DNA from: Diospyros lotus
Lineage: Eukaryota > Streptophyta > Magnoliopsida > Ericales > Ebenaceae
Direction of reading: 5' to 3'
NCBI RefSeq assembly: GCF_014633365.1
Contig: NC_068347.1
Location: forward strand, 18,746,433-18,810,432
Length of the DNA stretch: 64,000 nucleotides
Shown piece after piece: positions 33,420 to 45,663 of the stretch. The first letter of the stretch is position 1, and each line of letters begins with the position of its first letter. Position numbers and translations under genes: made by a program. The notes under the pieces are model-generated. The model was given only the letters and a program-made list of their open reading frames with translations. It ran no database searches and had not been told where the DNA came from.

Positions 33420-35590
33420 CACTTCGAGGTCACGCTTTCCAACAATAGTGCAGCATGTTTTAATCCTTGCGATCATCACTCTTGTTGGTCTACCCTTCAA
33501 CTAAGTTCGACATGCAGCAAGTCCAAACAATGTTTAAACTTGGTTGCAGTCATTATTTTTGTTCCCATGTTAGCTGGATTATTTTCAGTGGGCACTTTCT
33601 AAATCCTCACAGCATCATTAGCCACCTGATCTCTCACATAATGGTATATATCTCACATCCACATGCTTGATTCTTTCATGATACACTGGGTTTTTGCATA
33701 AATGGATAGCATTCTAGCTATCTAAAAACACCACAACTTTGTTTTGCAATAGATGGATCTCCTTTAGTAGGCCTTGAAGCCATATAGCCTCTTTGAATGC
33801 ATCTGTCACTACTACATATTCTGCTTCAGTGGAAAACAGTGCAACCAGAGGCTACAACTATGACTTCTAATTGATCCAGTTACCACCTAAGGCGAAAAAG
33901 AAAGTAGTGGTAGATTTTCTAGAGTCCCAATCCCTTACAAAGTTAGAGTCTACAAAACCCACAAGATCAAGTGCATCACACATTTTTTTATAACTTAAGC
34001 CAACATTTACATAACCACTAATATATCTCAACAAATATTTCAAAGCATCTCAATGAGGTTTCCCAGGATTAGACATAAACCTATTGAGTAATGAAATTGA
34101 ATATGCAAGGTCTGGTCTGATACTAATCATTGAGTATATGATAGTTCCAATCACATTTGCATATGGAATATTTTCCATCTTAATGAGCTCAAAATCAGAT
34201 GAAGGACACTGTGACTTTGATAAAATAAAATAACAAGCCAAAGAAACATTTACAGGTTTACATTCAGACATGCCAAATTTATATATGGTTTTCAATAAAC
34301 AGTCATGATAATGTATCTTTAAACAAAATCTACTTCTATCTCTCTCAATCACCATTCTCAAAATTTTCTTCGTAGGTCCTAAGTCTTTTATGTCAAAATT
34401 TGTATTTAACAAAGATTTCAATTCATAGATTTTAGATTTAGACTTACTAATCAATAAAATATCATCTACATATAAAATCAAGTAAACATGAATATCAAAG
34501 AGTATGAAGTAAAAACAACTATCATATTTACTTCTAAGAAAACCAATCCCTATAGCAAAATTATCAAATTTTGCATACCATTGTTTAGGGGATTGTTTTA
34601 AACCACACAAAGATTTTTTAAGCAGACAAACATGTTCAAGATGAAGAGAATTAATATACCCAACAGGTTGTATCATATATATTTGCTCATCAAAATCACC
34701 ATGTAGAAAATGAGTTTTGACATCTAATTGTTTCAATTCTAAGTCAAAATGCACAACTATAACAAGCACCATGCGAATAGTTTTAAACTTAACTACAGGT
34801 AAGAAATTTTATTATAATCTATGCCCTCCCTTTGGGTAAATCTCTTTACTGCTAGTCTAGCTTTACATCTAATTGGGTCAGAGGGAGTCATACATTTCTA
34901 GAGCTTAAATAACCACTTACATTGAACCAACTTCTACTTCTCTGGTTTTGGAACCAATTTCTAAGTTCCATTGGCCATCAAAGAAGCCATCTCCTCATCC
35001 ATAGCTTGCTGCCACTTGGTGTAGTCATGGGAGCTGACAGATTCCTCATAACTGGATGGCCCACTACTCCTTATTTTCATTTCTGCAATCAAGACACAAA
35101 AAACTAAATCTGTATATACATATCTTGCAGGAGATCTTACAGCCTTCCTACTTTTGTCTCGGGCTAATTGATAGTCCCTAAGATTTTGCTGAAGGGAGTC
35201 ATGCTGCTCCACCTTAATCTCAAGATCATTATCATGCTTTTTCTAATCAATTTCATGATTAGAAGTTTGATCTAGGTTGGATACTAGTAAGGGATCATCT
35301 CCTGTACACAGGTTCTTGAGAGGCAGGAGCAACTAGCCGATCATCAACTCTTGCTAGTTGCTCCACCTTAATTTGATTACCACATGTTATGACATAATCA
35401 TCTGGGGTTCTGAGTTTGGTACATGCATCCATATTTGTTAATTTGTAAGGAAAAAAGACATCACCTAAATGCCTATCCCATAGCCTATAACCCTTCATCC
35501 CTTCTTAATAGCCAACAAACACACATTTCATGGACCTAGGCTCTAGTTTTCCCTCAGATTGGTATGCATAGGCTTCACAACTAAACACTT
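33420..35590 (-). pseudogene. Copia J pol remnant: integrase tail, reverse transcriptase, RNase H
   Basis: A continuous 240-residue stretch (34050-34772) covers much of the reverse transcriptase: LKQLDVKTHFLHGD, GLKQSPKQWY, the catalytic YVDD (34461-34472), and DIKDLGP. Upstream fragments carry the integrase C-terminal GYRLWD block (about 35470-35500). Downstream, 33640-33850 encodes the RNase H end (STEAEYVVVTDAFKEAIWL, then NPVYHERIKHVDV) with breaks. Several stops and frameshifts separate the pieces, so no full polyprotein can be made. Confidence 0.85.
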
Positions 35591-35765
35591 TAAGGTAGTT
35601 TAGGTTAGGTTCAACTTCCTACCTGTCCATTTTTCTTCAAGGCATCTGAGGTTTAAGACTGTTGAAAAGTTTCTATTTACTAAGGTAACTCTAGATTTGA
35701 ACAACCCAGATTCAGATTGGACCTAACCCTAAGACATGAACACCAAAATTGTGCTCTGATACCAT

Positions 35766-36458
35766 TGTTGGGACGAGCAATAGGCTCGGCCACCTCCAAC
35801 ACTTAGACCCAAACAAATCTGAAAACAAATATTCAAAGGCTAGAAGTACACACATGCACATACACAAAAACAGTAAGCCAAAAAAGAAAAAAACACAGTA
35901 ATATTTTATCATGGTTCACCCTAAAAAATAGGGCTAAATCCACGTTGAGCTCCGATGAAAAGAGCTCACTGCACTAGTCAAAAAATGTTTACACCCTCAC
36001 TGTACAAAACTTGCACCCTTACTGTACACTCACTAGTCCTCTAACAAAAACGCTTCAAGATCACAAATAAATTAGATGGCATACCTAAGGATCCAAAGAA
36101 AATGAAGAAGAAGAACATGGATAGAGAGAAAACGAGAGGAAACCCTTAAGCAAAAAACAACCCGACTGATGCTCAAATTTCAAGGAATAGAAGGATATAA
36201 ATAGGTAGAGTATAAAGCAAAGCAACGAGGGAGATGCGCCTAATGATCAGATCAACGGTATCCACAGTTGCAAGCGACACAACAAAATGCAACAGGAGAA
36301 TCAAACGTGCCACAAACTGGAACGACAAGGGAGGTTGACGTTTTGGCTATCCAAGCACACAAGCTCCAAAACAGTAGCATTTTGGAGCAGCCAGTGTGTG
36401 GTTGCCACCTGGTTCCAAAACGGCAACGCTTTGTGTTGATGCTCCATGATACTCAACA
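35766..36458 (-). repeat. 5' LTR of copia J
   Basis: A 693-bp LTR beginning next to the primer-binding complement gctctgatacca at 35753-35764. It matches the LTR at 32687-33398 over its whole length with many substitutions, indicating an old insertion. Confidence 0.88.
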
Positions 36459-36927
36459 TTCTTGTTTGTACCTGGCAATGCAATGGGATGCACAAATTTT
36501 GATCAATATCTCTCATCCACCAAATTCATTTGCCTTTTTTTTTTTTTTTGTGTGTGTGACTAAAATGAGTTGATTTTGCCACCAAAAGTATCAAAAACTC
36601 GCGGAAAATACATAGGTCATTGAATAAATTCAAAGGCATAGAAGGTTAAATAACAATAGAGACACTAACACAATTGAGATGGTATTGTAGAAATCTAGAA
36701 AACAGTTTCAGTTTCTTATGAGAGGGGAGAAGAAAAAGATGAAACTCTTAGTTGTACACTTGGATGGGGTTCCACTCATTTTTGAAGGAAATTAGCAACC
36801 TTCTTTTGGCAAGGAAAAAATCAGCAACTTTACAGCAAAGCCTGCATGGAAGCCAGGGTGATGACATCCGAAGTTGGCAATGAACTCAAGGGAATGCGAA
36901 GAAGCTCCAGTCAGAAATGACAGCAGA
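36459..36927. other. 3' flank of the cyclophilin gene
   Basis: Short spacer between copia J and the cyclophilin stop codon; it probably holds that gene's 3' untranslated region (minus strand). A poly-T run lies at about 36536-36550. No other feature is seen. Confidence 0.6.
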
Positions 36928-38906
36928 TTAACTTTCTTCTGGCATTATGAGACGATCTTGACCTTCTATTAGCTTTGCAGACCGAATCACATCGCCAGTT
37001 TTAATTTGAGGAAGAACTTCTCTCCCAACAGTTGTGTATCTATATACACCAGCAAATAAATATTGCGTAAACAAACAATGCAATTGGCTTGAACCAACCA
37101 AAGCAAATCAAAACTCAAAAAGAAACAGATAGGGTAAATATATAAACAGGTTACTGCTACAAAAGTTGCAAGGACATTACCCAAAGACAGAAAATTGACC
37201 CTCATCAAAAGATAATCCCCCTAAGCCAGCCTGTCATATATTTAACATAGGAAACTCAGATTTATAATCTTATTTGAAATATATTATCTTGGCTGCACTG
37301 TATTCTAGACTAAACAATTAAAGACATTCACACCCAGAAAAGGCACTAGTAATGCTACTTACACTCCTCTTATCATAAAGATAAAAGAAGAACTGATTTG
37401 GTGAAGAGTACTCCTCAGAGACATCACTGTGTGCCATAGCAACTGCACCATATACAGATAGTGGAAGCACAGGCAGCTCCCCATCCTTCATTATAGAAAA
37501 TTGGGAAATGTTACTGGAAATATGGTAAGATAGATATCTGTTAAGTCTTTTAAGAATGAAAAAATGTCAACAAAGCTTCTTATCTGGAAAAGAAAAAATT
37601 GTGTACAACCTGCACACTTAATGTTGTCCTGTACAGTGGCTCAAATTGTCCAGATGGCTTTATCTCCAAGGGAACGCTGTAACCACTGTTATTTCCGAGA
37701 CTGCTTTTTGATAGAATAGCTTGTTCAGTACAGCTGACTTTCACTCCATTGTATGCCCCATCAACCACCTAAACCACAGTTTTACCACTTTTTACTGAGT
37801 TGTATTGTGCAAGTAAATATTGTTTTAAGATTTAAACGTATATGATAAATGGAAAGACTTCTGCAAGTACAAGGCTTAATGAAGTTGCAAGGCATCTCAT
37901 GTTGAGACTTCATTAGAACTAACATGTTGAGAAAAGAGAATGGTCCCTCACTCCATAGGGGATTTTGTATTTAATCTCAAATTTCCAAGTGTTTTCTAAA
38001 ACTTAAAACACGTTGATTTGGATTATCTTCTGAACTTTTGGAGCTATTTTACAAAAACAGAACAGGAGAGAAGATGAAAATCTGGATGTTGTGTTATCTT
38101 TTGGCCTGCTGCTTTTGACGTCCATTTGAAATCAAACCTTCACTATTTTTCATCTTTTTCAATTCTTCTTGCTTTATTTCATTTGGACATGTATGTCTAT
38201 AAAACAACCAATGAAATTAAACCTCAACCTGGCATAATAATACTTAGTGAAACTAAAATTTTTCTGGATTGCATAACAGGCAGCAGATGACACTTAAAAA
38301 CTGCCACAAGACTGGAAGAACAAACAAACATTTGGAAAGGAACAAGAAGAAGAAAAAGGAAACCTTTGAGGAATCTCTTTAGTGCTGGCATCAGCAGTAT
38401 TAGTAGGTTTTGACTCTTTCCATGAATAAGCATTTGACTGTTTGCTATGGCAGCTGCTCCAGGAAAGTCAAAGGTTGGCTTGGAAAGTTGTTTTTGTATT
38501 AATTTGGTGCTTTTGCAAGAAACAAATAGGAGATTCTTAGAGGTAGCTCAGATACTTAATTTAGAGGAAATATTTTTGTGCATTTATTGGAGGGAGTTCT
38601 ATATCCTTGTACATGCATAGGTTCTTCAAATTTTTGCTTATATAAGCAGAGTTTATTTGAGCCTTTTTGCCAATAACCTAACCAATCAAAAATTATGAAT
38701 CCCCTAACCTAGTCATCATGAAGAATTCTAAATCCACCAACCAAACCAATCAAAAAATGTATAAAAGGAAGATAGAGAGTAACCATGCAGTTCTCTACTG
38801 TATTTATCTTCAATAAAAATTTCAAGGGTAAAGTGAGATTCCACTACCTTACCAGTTTTGCAAAATTTCCAGCTGTTAGTGGTGCTGAATATCCATCTAT
38901 AACGAC
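36928..38906 (-). CDS. CYP37: CYP37-type thylakoid cyclophilin, 3' exons only
   Basis: Five exons on the minus strand join in frame: 38853-38906, 37610-37768, 37363-37485, 37181-37230 and 36928-37039, all GT-AG. They give 165 residues: VVIDGYSAPLTAGNFAKL, VVDGAYNGVKV, PLEIKPSGQFEPLY, LPLSVYGAVAMAHS, YSSPNQFFFYLYDKRS, GGLSFDEGQFSVFGY, then GDVIRSAKLIEGQDRL and stop (36928-36930). This is the C-terminal cyclophilin domain of the CYP37/CYP38 group, peptidyl-prolyl isomerase-like proteins of the thylakoid lumen linked to photosystem assembly. The Arabidopsis CYP37 is about 460 residues, so the transit peptide and helical N-terminal part (roughly 300 residues) are missing here. The exons show no stops or frameshifts. 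The upstream flank is intronic and then filled with transposons, so the 5' exons are either far away or lost. Confidence 0.85.
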
Positions 38907-41181
38907 CTGAACAGATGTTCAATTATCAGTGAAGTAGAAGCAAAACACACTATGGCCAGTGAATTGACAATCACAATGTCCTGAACTGTAACCTCAAAAA
39001 CCTGACAATCATAAGTTAATCTGATATACCTAAGGAACCAGGCATCTACTTGATTTTTCAAATATCTTACACTGGTTGTTTTTGTATAATCACAAGATCA
39101 AATTTAAAAGATGACCCTATCTTTGCAATATCATATGCAAAATTACAACAATAAAAAGATGTCCTAACCTAATTTCAGTCCGGGGAACATTAAAACAATA
39201 AGGACCATACTTTGCAAGTAATAACAAGGCCATGAAGAATTGCGATTGCACTTTTAGAGATGCTAAAGACCATAAAACAAATGAAATGCAACAAATGGAA
39301 AATTGATATGCTCTAACTTCAAACAAACATCAAGATGATTGACATTGACATTCTATGTACAACTTTTCCCTTGGTACTTATCAGTAGTCTATAATTGGGT
39401 GTGTTACTACATTACATAGCTTGTAAACATTGCCTTTAAGTTAGTAATTTCAAACCTGGAAATTTGACTGGTAATGTCAAAAGATTATCATCTGAAGTGA
39501 GAATCAGTGGTTTTTATGTTCTTGTAAGCACCAGCAAATGGACTGAGAGTCCAGCCTGTTTTAGGTGTAATACTGAGGAATCATAGTTATTTTTAACTCA
39601 CATGCATCATCATAAATCATAAGGAAAAGAACAAGAAATAAAATAACCAAAGACAATGGCAATGGTTATTGCTACCAGGATTATCAGCTTCATATTACCA
39701 AGATGAACATAGATTTAAAATTTCAAAGCATTTTTTACATTAGAAAATATCACTCATAAAAGATAACGGCAACAATCAACCAGGCTTTAATCTCACTAAG
39801 TAACATCTAGCACAAGGATTCTAGCTCACCAATCATCTTTATCTATGACCTTATATTGTATAAGGCCCTCATATCCCATGTCATGTCTAAGACCATGACA
39901 TTTTTCACTCCATCCACTCTCCTCATAGAAGCAACCATTGGGTCTTATTCTCACATGACCAAATCATATTAACCGTGTCTCACACATCTTATTCTCAATA
40001 ACCCTCACTCAAACCTTATTTTTAATGTCTTCTTTTTTTATTATGGCCTCATCTCATTACATTCATATTTTGCAGATCTTGAAGCTTTACTACCTAAAAT
40101 TTCATGCCATACCACAAAGTTGGTCTTATAACCATATGATAAGACTCTCCTTTTAGCTTTAAAAGGATTTTTCAATCACAAATTGTGAAGTACTTATCCA
40201 TTTTAACCATTTTTCCTTAATCTATTAACATTTTCAATAATATTTCCATCTCTTTGAACAATTTATCCAAAATATTCTAAGCTACCTTTTTCAGAATAAC
40301 TTAATCTTCAAGTCTCACCATAATAATCATCTAGTTTTCCTAAATTTAGATTCTATATATTCAATTTTTTATCTGCTCTGGTGACACCTCCAGATTCTAA
40401 TGTGCCCCTCCTACCTTGAGTTTAGGATGCCTTCTTTTGCATCATGACTCTCACCCACCAATATAATGGCATTTGCAATAGCATACATTGAGGCATCTCT
40501 TCTTGGACGTGCTTAGTAATTTCATCCATTACTAGAAGAAAGAGATAATGAAAACATAGATCCTTAATGTAATTCAATTATAATTAAAATGGTATCAGTA
40601 TCTATTCCACAAATTCTAACAAATATTTCTATTTCATGACACATGTCTTTAGTAACTAGGTTGTATAAAAATGGAAACGGGAAATGGATACGATATGAAA
40701 TAGAAACAGGGAAACAACATTTTCCAAAAAAGTAGGAAATAAAATCACAGGGGAACATGTAAGTAAAAAAAAATATAGGGGCCTTTTATTAAATATAATT
40801 TTTAATATAAAAATTATAAAAATAATTATTCAATCAAACATAAACATAAATTTCATTATCCATTTAAGAAAACATAAATACAAGTTGTTTCTGTCTCTAA
40901 CGTAGTCGCCTGGACAGTAAAGACAGAATTGCTTCCGTCTCTAATGTGGTTGCAAAACAAAAATGCATTTCCAATATTGCAAAATAGCCCTGAAACATTT
41001 CAAGATTACAAAAACGGCTTAGAAACGTTTTTTTGGTGTTTCTTGGCATTTCAAGGTAGGAAACATTTTGAAAATACCGAAACGGCACCCTTTTGATGTT
41101 TCCATGCATTAGTGTTTGGTAACTTAGAGATGGTTCCCAGGGGAAACCTCTTTGGGCAAATATGGATCATCACATAGTCTT
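38907..41181. other. Intron or 5' flank of the cyclophilin gene, with repeat fragments
   Basis: No further cyclophilin exon could be found on the minus strand. It contains a decayed LINE fragment (about 39810-40560) and, at 40660-41110, AT-rich sequence with recurring 'gaaac(a/g)' and 'cgtttt' phrases like a degraded dispersed repeat. Confidence 0.6.
39810..40560 (-). mobile_element. Degraded RTE-type LINE fragment (reverse transcriptase 3' part)
   Basis: Phrases parallel the LINE at 45664-48975 in the same order: 'ttctcacatgaccaaa', 'ttattctcaataac', 'ccatac..ggtcttata', 'ctttaaaaggattttt', 'tccattttaacc', and 'ttcatccattactag'. All frames are heavily broken. It is older than, and a different subfamily from, the LINE at 45.7-49 kb. 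Confidence 0.75.
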
Positions 41182-41405
41182 TGTTGAACTCCAGAAATCT
41201 CTCCAATATTTTCCTAATTTCTTTCCTTATTTTTCTGATTTGTTTCCTAATGTATATCCGTATATTTAGCTGATTTGTTTCCTTATTTTATCCTTTGTAA
41301 ATCAGGATATGATCTCTATATAAGATATATCCCTTTACAGCACATATAGCTATATATACTGTAACTTCTTTATAAGGAATACCGAGAAGAATCCAAACAT
41401 TCACA
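41182..41405 (+). repeat. 5' LTR of copia E
   Basis: A 224-bp LTR, TGTTGAACTCC..CATTCACA. It ends exactly at the primer-binding site TGGTATCAGAGC. Its start matches the segment at 63502-63534 joined to 63971-64000. Confidence 0.85.
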
Positions 41406-41626
41406 TGGTATCAGAGCAACCTGTTCTGGACTGCTCTCTCTGGTAACAAGTCGCTGCCTTCAGCCACTGGGTCTTTGTCTTTGGTTGTTATTGGGTCTTC
41501 ATTGCCCATCTCAAGGCCTTCATTGTCTAACCAAGTTGTTCCTCACTTCTGATTTCTTTTTAGCCTTCATTACTACTGTTCCTTTCTTTGTTCAAGCCTC
41601 ACCGTTATTTACACCCTTTGGTCATT

Positions 41627-42994
41627 ATGTCTGACATCTCAAATGCCACTTTCCCCAACCCGGTTGTTGTTGTTTTCAATTCATCCTCAAATGGATCTCG
41701 TGGTGAACTCCAAAGCATGAAGTCTTCTTGTCGCCTTAATGGGAAGATATGTTTGCAATGGAGTTAGATTGTTAGGACCTTAAGGGGCGAGGAAAGATAA
41801 GCCATTTGAATGACACTAGTATGAGTACAGGAGATCCAAAATTTGATGCCTGGGATGAAGAGGATTCCATGATTATGTCATGGTTATGGAATTCCATGCA
41901 ACCAGAAATTTGCCAGAATGTTATGTTTCTCACTGCAGCAAAGGCTACTTAGGACACGCTTACTCCAACAGACAAGACATTGCAGTCATCTATGAATTGA
42001 AGACGAAAGCTTCATCCATGAAGCAAGGTACCATGTCCGTGACTGATTACTACAATGTCATGACTGGTCTTTGGCTGGAGATATACCACTATCAATATCT
42101 CAAGATGAAATGCAGTGATGATGTGAAGACATTGCAGGAATTTGTTAAATGTGAGTATTTGATTTTCTGGCTTTTTTGAATATGGAGTATGATCAGGTTA
42201 GAGTGCAGGTCCTTGGAAGGGATCAGTTACCATCTATAACTGAAGCTTTTGCAATCATCCAGGCAAAAGAAAGCCGAAGGAGTATTATGCTGGAACCACA
42301 TTCAGCTGAAGGATCTGCACTGATTTAAAAGAGGTACAGTGAAGGAGGAAACAAGGCTGGAGAGTTCGGACAAGGTAGAATGATAGTTTGCGGCAGGATT
42401 CTATAAAACAGTCCAATAAAGACGGGTTGTGATGCACTTACTGCAAGAAACCACACCACACAAGAGAGAACTGCTTTAAGTTGCATGGTAAGCCCAAGTT
42501 CTTGTTCACAATGGTGGATTTAAGGGTCTGCAACGTGGACAAGCTAATTTAACAAATAAAGAAGGCCCTACTCATGAGAAGCCGATTACCAACAATGAGG
42601 AGTTACAAGGAATTCAATTGGGAGGAGGTTGAAAAACTGCGTAGTCTTTTGGAGACTCTCAACAAGTCTTTGGGTTCTTGCTCTCTAGCCCAAGTTGGTA
42701 TGTGTCTCTTAACTGAACCTTCTAAAGTTTCAAATAGTTTACAGTCAAATCCATGGGTTATTGATTCTGGTGCAACAAATCATATGACCAATAATCTTGT
42801 CAAAGTCGAAACCTATCAGTCCTCTAGTGGGAACCCAAAGATCACTATGGCTGATGGGTCTCCTATTTCTATCTCAGGCCACGACAGTATCTGATTAAAC
42901 CCTCAATTTTGTTGAATAATGTCTTACACGTGCTGAATCTATCTGCTAACCTTATTTCCATTCACAAAATCAGCAAACACCTAAACTGCAAAAT
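41627..42994 (+). pseudogene. Copia E gag and protease region, broken
   Basis: Gag starts MSDISNATFPNP (41627) and then shows several stops and shifts of frame. Recognisable parts are YDQVRVQVLGRDQLPSI (about 42188-42240), a CX2CX4HX4C zinc knuckle (CTYCKKPHHTRENC, about 42430-42471) and the aspartic protease site WVIDSGATNHM (about 42757-42789). It is related to the gag regions of copia F and G. It is interrupted downstream by the hAT element. Confidence 0.85.
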
Positions 42995-43928
42995 CAGGGC
43001 CGGCCTTGAAATTTTATGGGCCTTAAGCGAAATTTTTCATGGGGCCCTTTACGACTATATTTAAAAATAAAATTAATATGAATACATTTTTTTTATTATA
43101 TAAAATTCACAATATTTCACTTTAAATTTACTCTTTTAGCTTTTTTAGATGAAAAATCAACAATTAAACTATTACAATTAATTTGTTCCAACATATGTTT
43201 TTCAATAGACACCATCGCCAATCCATTAATGTAGATTCACTAATAATAAAGGGATCACAAATATTGAAATATATACACAAAATTAATTGATAATTTAAGG
43301 ACTAATAAAAAAAATCAAAAGATATATCTGATAAGTCACACAACGGGATGATGAGAACGAAAATGGAATCGCTGAAGAGAAGGCGTAGTTGTGAAATCGG
43401 TTGGATTGAAGACCTACGCAGATTGATGGTAGATGCCAGTGACAATGGATGGATAAAAAATTAAGAAGAAAAGGAACTGAGGAAGACGATGGAGTCGCAA
43501 CCACTGCCAGGCGCATGGAAATAGTTGTGATACAATCATACAATGGGGAGATTGAGATTAATTAAAAATACATGGAATAGTTGTGAGGGGATGAGTGCCA
43601 CTGCCAGACACATGGGAATGGGTTGATTATTAATAAAGGAATGTGAGATATTGAGATTAATTAAAAATTGTAGTGAAGCTCATGGGATTAATTATTGATA
43701 AAAGAAAGGTGAGAGATTGAGATTAAATAAAAATTTACAATGGTTTGAAATGGGCATGGGCCCCCCTAACGTCTCTTCAATTTTTAAATTTACTATTTTT
43801 AATGAATTTTATTTTTTTAATTAATTTAAAATCTAGAAATTGAAATGGGCATGGGTCCCTTTAGTGGCTTAAAATGGGCATGGGCCCTAGGTGGCTGCCT
43901 AGACAGCCTATGCCCAAGGCCGGCCCTG
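42995..43928. mobile_element. 934-bp non-autonomous hAT element with 8-bp TSD
   Basis: The terminal inverted repeats start CAGGGCCGGCCTTG at both ends (right end read as complement). Perfect 8-bp duplications TGCAAAAT flank it at 42987-42994 and 43929-43936. Inside are repeated 'gggcatgggcc' phrases near the right end and no transposase. The 82-residue minus-strand frame inside shows no hAT domain. It sits in the protease-integrase part of copia E. Confidence 0.92.
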
Positions 43929-43988
43929 TGCAAAATCACCTTTTTTATTCTCATTATGTGCAAAATCACCTTTTTTATTCTCATTATG
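43929..43988 (+). repeat. 30-bp direct duplication beside the hAT element
   Basis: Two identical tandem 30-bp units starting 'tgcaaaatcacc' lie at 43929-43958 and 43959-43988. The first starts in the hAT target duplication. The related copia G has only one copy of the equivalent part. Confidence 0.85.
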
Positions 43989-45663
43989 TTTTTCAGGATC
44001 TAACGTTGGGGAGGATGATTGGATTTGCTAAAGAGCAGAATGGGCTGCACTATCTTGAAGACCAAAATGAAGATTCAGAGAACAGAACTCAACATATGTT
44101 GTCCTACTCTTCTCAATGCCCCTCCTGTTCAAACAAAACTGAGATTTGGATTCATCACCTTCTCCTTGGCCATCCTCCTTTTCCTTTGTTAAAACATATG
44201 TTTCATGTTTCCAGTTGAGAGTTTCCATTGTGATATTTGTCAATTAGACAAAACATCATCGTGCATTTTTTCTTGCAAGTAGTTTGAAAATTAATAAACC
44301 TTTCTCTTTAATCCATACGGACATCTAGGGACCTTCTCCAATTCCCAATGTGAATGGTTCTAGGTGGTTTGTTTCATTTATAAATGATTGTACCCGAACA
44401 ATGCGGCTTTATCTCATGAAAGAAAAATTTGAGGTTAGCACAATTTTTCTTCATTCCCACCTAATTATTAATACTCAATTTGGGGAGAGAATATAAAGGG
44501 TCCAATCTGACAATGCAAGGGATTATTTCAATCAAACCCTTACTCCTTTCTTTCAGCAGGAGGGAATAATACATGAATCTTCTTGCTTTGACACACTTCA
44601 ACAAAATGGGATTGCAGAATGCAAGAATAGGCATCTCCTAGAAGTTACTCTAACACTCTTGTCTTGTCCAATGTACCAAAATATCTATGGGGTGAGGCAG
44701 TCTTGACAGCAGCACACCTAATCAATCAGCTTCCCTCTAGAGTTTTGAACAATAAGAGTATTATCCATACCTTGTTTGATTTCTTTCCAAACTCAGTCTT
44801 CATAAAAAGTCTCCACCTAAGGTTTTTGGCTGTGCTGCATATGTTCATATTCATAGGAAACATTGGTCAAAACTAGATCCTCGAGCCCACAAATGTGTCT
44901 TCATTAGGTACTCAAACACTCAGAAAGGGTACAAATGTTACAATCCTACCAGCAGAAAAATTATTGTCACCATAGATGTGATATTTCCTGAAACCGAATC
45001 CTTTTTCTCTACTCCATACTCTCACCTTCAGGGGGAGAAATATTCTAAAGAAGGTGAGATTTGTTATAGGGGCTGTTCAGGATCCAGTCATTTCTTGAAG
45101 GTCTTGATGTTCTTCCTTCCGTGTCCCAGTCACAATTTAAATCAGCACCATCATCTGATAATTCTGAACCTGAACCTGAAACAGATTTTTTCCCTCAACC
45201 AACCAATCCAACTGAGGTAGTAATAGAGGTTCAGCCATTGGACCTACTGCCTAAACCTTCCCAACATTCTCAGCCCCATTCAGATATTCCTCAAGAACCA
45301 GAAAAACAAATGTTGTCCCAGCAGCTGAAGCAGTATTTAAGAAGAGTACAGTCCACATCCACTATGAGGTAGGCACAAGAGTCCAACCCAAGTTCAGGTA
45401 TTGAACCATCTCTTTCTCCTTCTATTGTTAATCAATCTGATTCCTCTAAAGATTTGGATCCTACCCTTGATCTTCCCATAGCTAAGATAAAGGGAACTAG
45501 GAAGTGTACCTAGCACCCCATATCCAATTTTGTATCCTTCTATAGACTATCTCCACAACATAAAGCTTCCTCACTACCCTGAATTCGATTGAGATACCTA
45601 AAACTGTTCTTGAAGCTTTAAGGGACAGAAATTGGACACATGCGATGAGGGAAGAGATGAGTG
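43989..45663 (+). pseudogene. Copia E integrase region, broken
   Basis: The pre-integrase part (FQDLTLGRMIGFAKEQNGLHYLE, in pieces, about 43995-44065), integrase core fragments (DNARDYFNQTL near 44508-44545, QQEGIIHESSC near 44555-44590) and the C-terminal part (WGEAVLTAAHLINQLPSRVLNN, about 44690-44755) are in order but in different frames with stops. It ends in the linker to reverse transcriptase, where the LINE is inserted. Confidence 0.8.

Larger units (their letters stand above)
32687..36458 (-). mobile_element. Ty1/copia element J, internally deleted, with both LTRs and TSD
   Basis: LTRs at 32687-33398 and 35766-36458 flank a 2.37-kb interior, and TTCTT duplicates flank the whole (32682-32686 and 36459-36463). 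On the minus strand, TGGTATCAGAGCAC follows the right LTR directly (initiator-Met primer site) and a purine tract CAAGGTGGAGA precedes the left LTR. The interior begins in the C-terminal part of integrase (VFSCEAYAYQSEGKLE and GMKGYRLWD) and runs to the RNase H end. Gag, protease and the integrase core are missing, so it is a deletion derivative. Confidence 0.9.

Noticed and set aside
38985..39010. Possible mini-exon encoding FEVTVQ just upstream of the first visible cyclophilin exon
   Set aside because: It would fit the protein, but it is followed by GA, not a GT splice donor, and its length is too short to trust.
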